Below are positions 19,991 through 22,272 of a DNA stretch of 22,272 nt, in pieces. The position numbers and the translations under genes are program-made. Source of the DNA: a virus; IMG/VR virus record IMGVR_UViG_3300048590_000800, positions 1-22,272 of that record; one strand, given 5' to 3'. Under the pieces are notes generated by a model, which did not search any database, was not told the DNA's origin, and saw only the letters and a list, made by a program, of their open reading frames with translations. Position 1 is the first letter of the stretch; each line of letters opens with the position of its first letter.

Positions 19991-20044
19991 GCAGAGACGG
20001 GATAATCGATAGTCCCTCTCTGCGGTCTCACCGCTCCCGTTTTT
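19991..20044 (+). terminator. Intrinsic terminator between array and tail module
   Basis: GCAGAGA/TCTCTGC with inner GGGA/TCCC forms a first stem (19991-20023). GCGGT/ACCGC (20022-20034) forms a second, followed by TCCCG and five T (20040-20044). The two overlap by two bases, so alternative folds are possible. It would end the early or cassette transcript. The 19932-20074 gap also has TTGACA at about 19959 but no fitting -10 box. Confidence 0.7.
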
Positions 20045-20074
20045 CTTGCTCGCCGCCGCGCACAGGCTGCGAGC

Positions 20075-20437
20075 ATGACCGGTCCTGCCATCCATCACTT
20101 CGAAGGCCTGCAGCGTTGCGTGTGGGCGGGCATCACCTGGGAACGGGCGATGTGGCTGGACGACGACGTGACGGGCCGCGTGTCCTTCGTCGGCTGGGAC
20201 ATCACGATGGTGATCACCGGCGCCGACGACGCGCCGCTGCTGACCCTCGACACCGACACGGGCGGCATCACGCTGCACGACGCTGGCCTGCAGACCGAAT
20301 ACTTCCTGCCGCAGCTGACACCCGCGCAGGCGACCGCGCTGCCGGACGGCACGCACGAGTATCGGATCACGGCTTCGAACGGCACCGACGTGATGGGCCT
20401 GTTCGCCGGTCGCATCGAGAAACGGACGACGGTATGA
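20075..20437 (+). CDS. Phage tail-associated protein (BppU-like N-terminal domain type)
   Basis: A 120-aa beta-rich protein: [58 protein letters not shown] and GLFAGRI. This pattern is common in small phage proteins encoded just before collagen-like fibres and resembles the immunoglobulin-like BppU N-terminal fold, probably a baseplate or fibre-attachment element. Its stop overlaps the tailspike start (ATGA). The ribosome site is weak. Confidence 0.65.
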   Translation: MTGPAIHHFEGLQRCVWAGITWERAMWLDDDVTGRVSFVGWDITMVITGADDAPLLTLDTDTGGITLHDAGLQTEYFLPQLTPAQATALPDGTHEYRITASNGTDVMGLFAGRIEKRTTV

Positions 20438-22272
20438 GCCTGCGCCTCTACATCCAGGAAGATCGCGTCATCGCCTACGCCGCGCCGATGGGCTTGCCGG
20501 GCGCGCGTGGTCCGCAGGGCGAGCAAGGTGTCCAGGGCGAGGTTGGGCCGCAGGGCATCCAGGGCATCCAAGGCGAGGTTGGGCCGCAAGGCCCGCAGGG
20601 CATTCAAGGTGATACCGGCCCCCAAGGCATCCAAGGCCCCACCGGCCCCGCAAACTCCCTCAGCATCGGCACCGTCACCACCGGCCTTTCCGCCTCGGCG
20701 ACGATCACCGGCACCGCGCCGACGCAGACGCTGAATCTGACGCTGCCGCACATCGGCGTTGTGCCAGAGGGATACGGCGCTGTCGGCGACGGAGTGACCG
20801 ACGACACGCTCGCGATCCGCGCCGCAATCACTGCCGCTGGCGCCAATGGGACGGTGTTGTTCACCGCGGGGAAGACCTACCTGTTGTCCGGGGCTTTGAC
20901 GCCACTGGAAGGCCAGACGTTCATCGGGTATGGCGCGACGTTGAAGCGAATTGCCGAGGTTGCGTCGAGCACGGCAACGGCTATCGGAACCGGCTCAGGT
21001 CCGACATCGATCACTGTCGCTGACGGCTCGCTGTTCAGCGTCGGGATGGATGTCACCGTCTACAACGGGGCCAGCTTCGATGCGTACTCGCATCGCATCT
21101 TGAGCATCGCGGGAAATGTGCTGAGCGTCGCAACGAACTTCGCCACAGCATTCCCAGCGGGCGGCACGGTGATCACTGCGTTCTCGCCGATCTACGCGTC
21201 AAGCATTGCCGGCATCAAGATCATCGGACTGGAGTTCGACGGCAATCGCGCGAACAACGCGACCCTGGCGAAGTGGCAGCTTCATTCGGCCGTAGTGCTG
21301 TATTCGGATCGGGGTGTTGTGCAGGACTGCTACGTGCACGACGAAGTGTCGGAAGGGCTCACGCTGGGTGGCGCAGGCGTGTCAGCCCGTAACAATTCGA
21401 TCACCGACTGCGGCGGTAACGGCATCCATTTCAGCGGTTGCGCCGGGGCAGAGGCATCAGGGAACTACATCAAGAACTGCAACATCCTCGGCACTGCACC
21501 GGGTCACACTGATGGCCTCATCTGTTTCAGCAACGCGACAGAATACACGCACATCGTCAACAACTACTTGGACACCGGGATCAGCGGCGTAGCGTCAATT
21601 GACTCTGACGACAACAGCAACGTCGTCATCACTGGCAACATCATCCGCAACTGCACTACGACGGCAATCGAGGGGACGTTCCCCGCGACGACAAAGGGCG
21701 GAAAGTGCACTGTCACCGGGAATCTGATCTACGACAGCATCAAGGTCGAAATCAATTTCACGCCGTCGTTCGCCGCGGGGAGTGGCCCATACGGATGGGT
21801 TGTCGCGAATAACTACTTGTCGAACACGAGTGTTATCGTAGCCAAGGGCTTTGGCATATCCGTGTCCGGAAACGTCATTTCGATGCCGTCAGACACCGTG
21901 AATGTCGCGGTCGCGGTGAGCGATTGCCAGCAAGTGACGATCGCTGGGAACCAGATTACTGGTGGCTTGAACGCGATCTACGTTTCAGGCGCGAATTGCG
22001 CGGCGATCAAGGTTTCAGGCAACACGCTGCTGAACAACTACCATCGCGGCGTGAACGTGAACAGCGATGTTACTGGTCGAGCGATCAGCTTCGACGGGAA
22101 CACCGTCATCGTGGAGTCTGGCTACACCACGAACGGCAGTTACAGCGGCATCAACGCACAGAACAACAGCGTCGTCACCAACAACGTGATGGATGTGCAG
22201 ACGACGAGCACGCAAGCGGCAATCGGATGCCCGAACGGGGCGGCCGGAGTGAACGGCGCGATCGTGACCGGC
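20434..22272 (+). CDS. Collagen-like tailspike with pectate-lyase beta-helix (3' partial)
   Basis: Open to the window end (613 codons, no stop). Residues 1-19 are a short conserved head ([19 protein letters not shown]). Residues 20-73 are 18 Gly-X-Y triplets that form a collagen-like trimer stalk. After a linker, [20 protein letters not shown] is the classic start of Pectate_lyase_3 right-handed beta-helix domains. The rest shows repeated N-N, V-x-G-N and I-x-G-N rungs typical of such helices in tailspikes that bind or cut surface polysaccharides. Gln in the Y positions and PQG/IQG repeats are usual in phage collagen. It is likely the receptor-binding depolymerase. Confidence 0.88.
   Translation, partial: MSLRLYIQEDRVIAYAAPMGLPGARGPQGEQGVQGEVGPQGIQGIQGEVGPQGPQGIQGDTGPQGIQGPTGPANSLSIGTVTTGLSASATITGTAPTQTLNLTLPHIGVVPEGYGAVGDGVTDDTLAIRAAITAAGANGTVLFTAGKTYLLSGALTPLEGQTFIGYGATLKRIAEVASSTATAIGTGSGPTSITVADGSLFSVGMDVTVYNGASFDAYSHRILSIAGNVLSVATNFATAFPAGGTVITAFSPIYASSIAGIKIIGLEFDGNRANNATLAKWQLHSAVVLYSDRGVVQDCYVHDEVSEGLTLGGAGVSARNNSITDCGGNGIHFSGCAGAEASGNYIKNCNILGTAPGHTDGLICFSNATEYTHIVNNYLDTGISGVASIDSDDNSNVVITGNIIRNCTTTAIEGTFPATTKGGKCTVTGNLIYDSIKVEINFTPSFAAGSGPYGWVVANNYLSNTSVIVAKGFGISVSGNVISMPSDTVNVAVAVSDCQQVTIAGNQITGGLNAIYVSGANCAAIKVSGNTLLNNYHRGVNVNSDVTGRAISFDGNTVIVESGYTTNGSYSGINAQNNSVVTNNVMDVQTTSTQAAIGCPNGAAGVNGAIVTG
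20491..20652 (+). repeat. Collagen-like Gly-X-Y coding repeat
   Basis: Eighteen uninterrupted triplets. At DNA level, blocks such as GGCGAGGTTGGGCCGCA occur twice, and GGCATCCA recurs several times, so stalk length can change by slippage or recombination. Confidence 0.85.

Noticed and set aside
19959-20006. Promoter TTGACA ... GATAAT before the tail gene
   Set aside because: The spacing is about 36 bp, far from 16-18, and no -10 box fits TTGACA.

Overview
The window looks like part of a temperate tailed-phage genome (prophage or free phage) from a GC-rich proteobacterium. The high GC content, CII (CP76-type) regulator, GH24 lysozyme with Rz/Rz1 spanins and CI-type repressor fit a beta- or gammaproteobacterial host such as Xanthomonadales or Burkholderiales. 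That host call is inference: no ribosomal or host marker gene is present.

Layout. 1-1693 (+): 3' end of an unidentified acidic protein, then holin, endolysin, i-spanin and embedded o-spanin. 1762-4693 (-): a leftward block of small DNA-binding and unknown genes with two promoters, each with a palindrome between the -35 and -10 boxes. 4694-5316: a non-coding stretch with a helically phased array of TCCAC motifs and a 15-bp perfect inverted repeat, probably attP-like. 5317-8707 (+): a tyrosine recombinase, an HTH protein and a large serine recombinase. 8693-9724: a leftward CI-like repressor and a divergent ribbon-helix-helix gene behind a strong promoter. 9882-16795 (+): a tightly overlapping early operon with CII, small proteins, a winged-helix protein, a 205-aa catalytic-core-only tyrosine recombinase, a Cys-rich protein and a 913-aa primase-helicase. 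19991-22272: an intrinsic terminator, a small tail-associated protein and a collagen-like/pectate-lyase tailspike running off the end.

The main discovery is at 16928-19901. Between the early operon and the tail module lies an array of integron gene cassettes: six full attC sites, one collapsed site and one half site, separating at least seven small ORFs that all point the same way as the early operon. No integron integrase is visible. The first bases of each cassette are the reverse complement of that cassette's own 3' R box, not its neighbour's. That shift-by-one pattern is what insertion of circular cassettes at G|TT leaves behind, so these look like true cassettes, not ordinary phage hairpins. 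The array is therefore a CALIN-like cluster (attC sites without an integron integrase) inside a phage, apparently dependent on phage early transcription. Some of its cargo looks like small phage accessory proteins. Two cassettes have fused by deletion, and both ends of the array are eroded.

Working together: the repressor and the TTGACG/TATTGT promoter would control rightward early transcription through replication genes and cassettes up to the terminator at about 20040. The recombinases would handle integration. Tailspike and lysis genes belong to late functions. Structural and packaging genes are not in the window.
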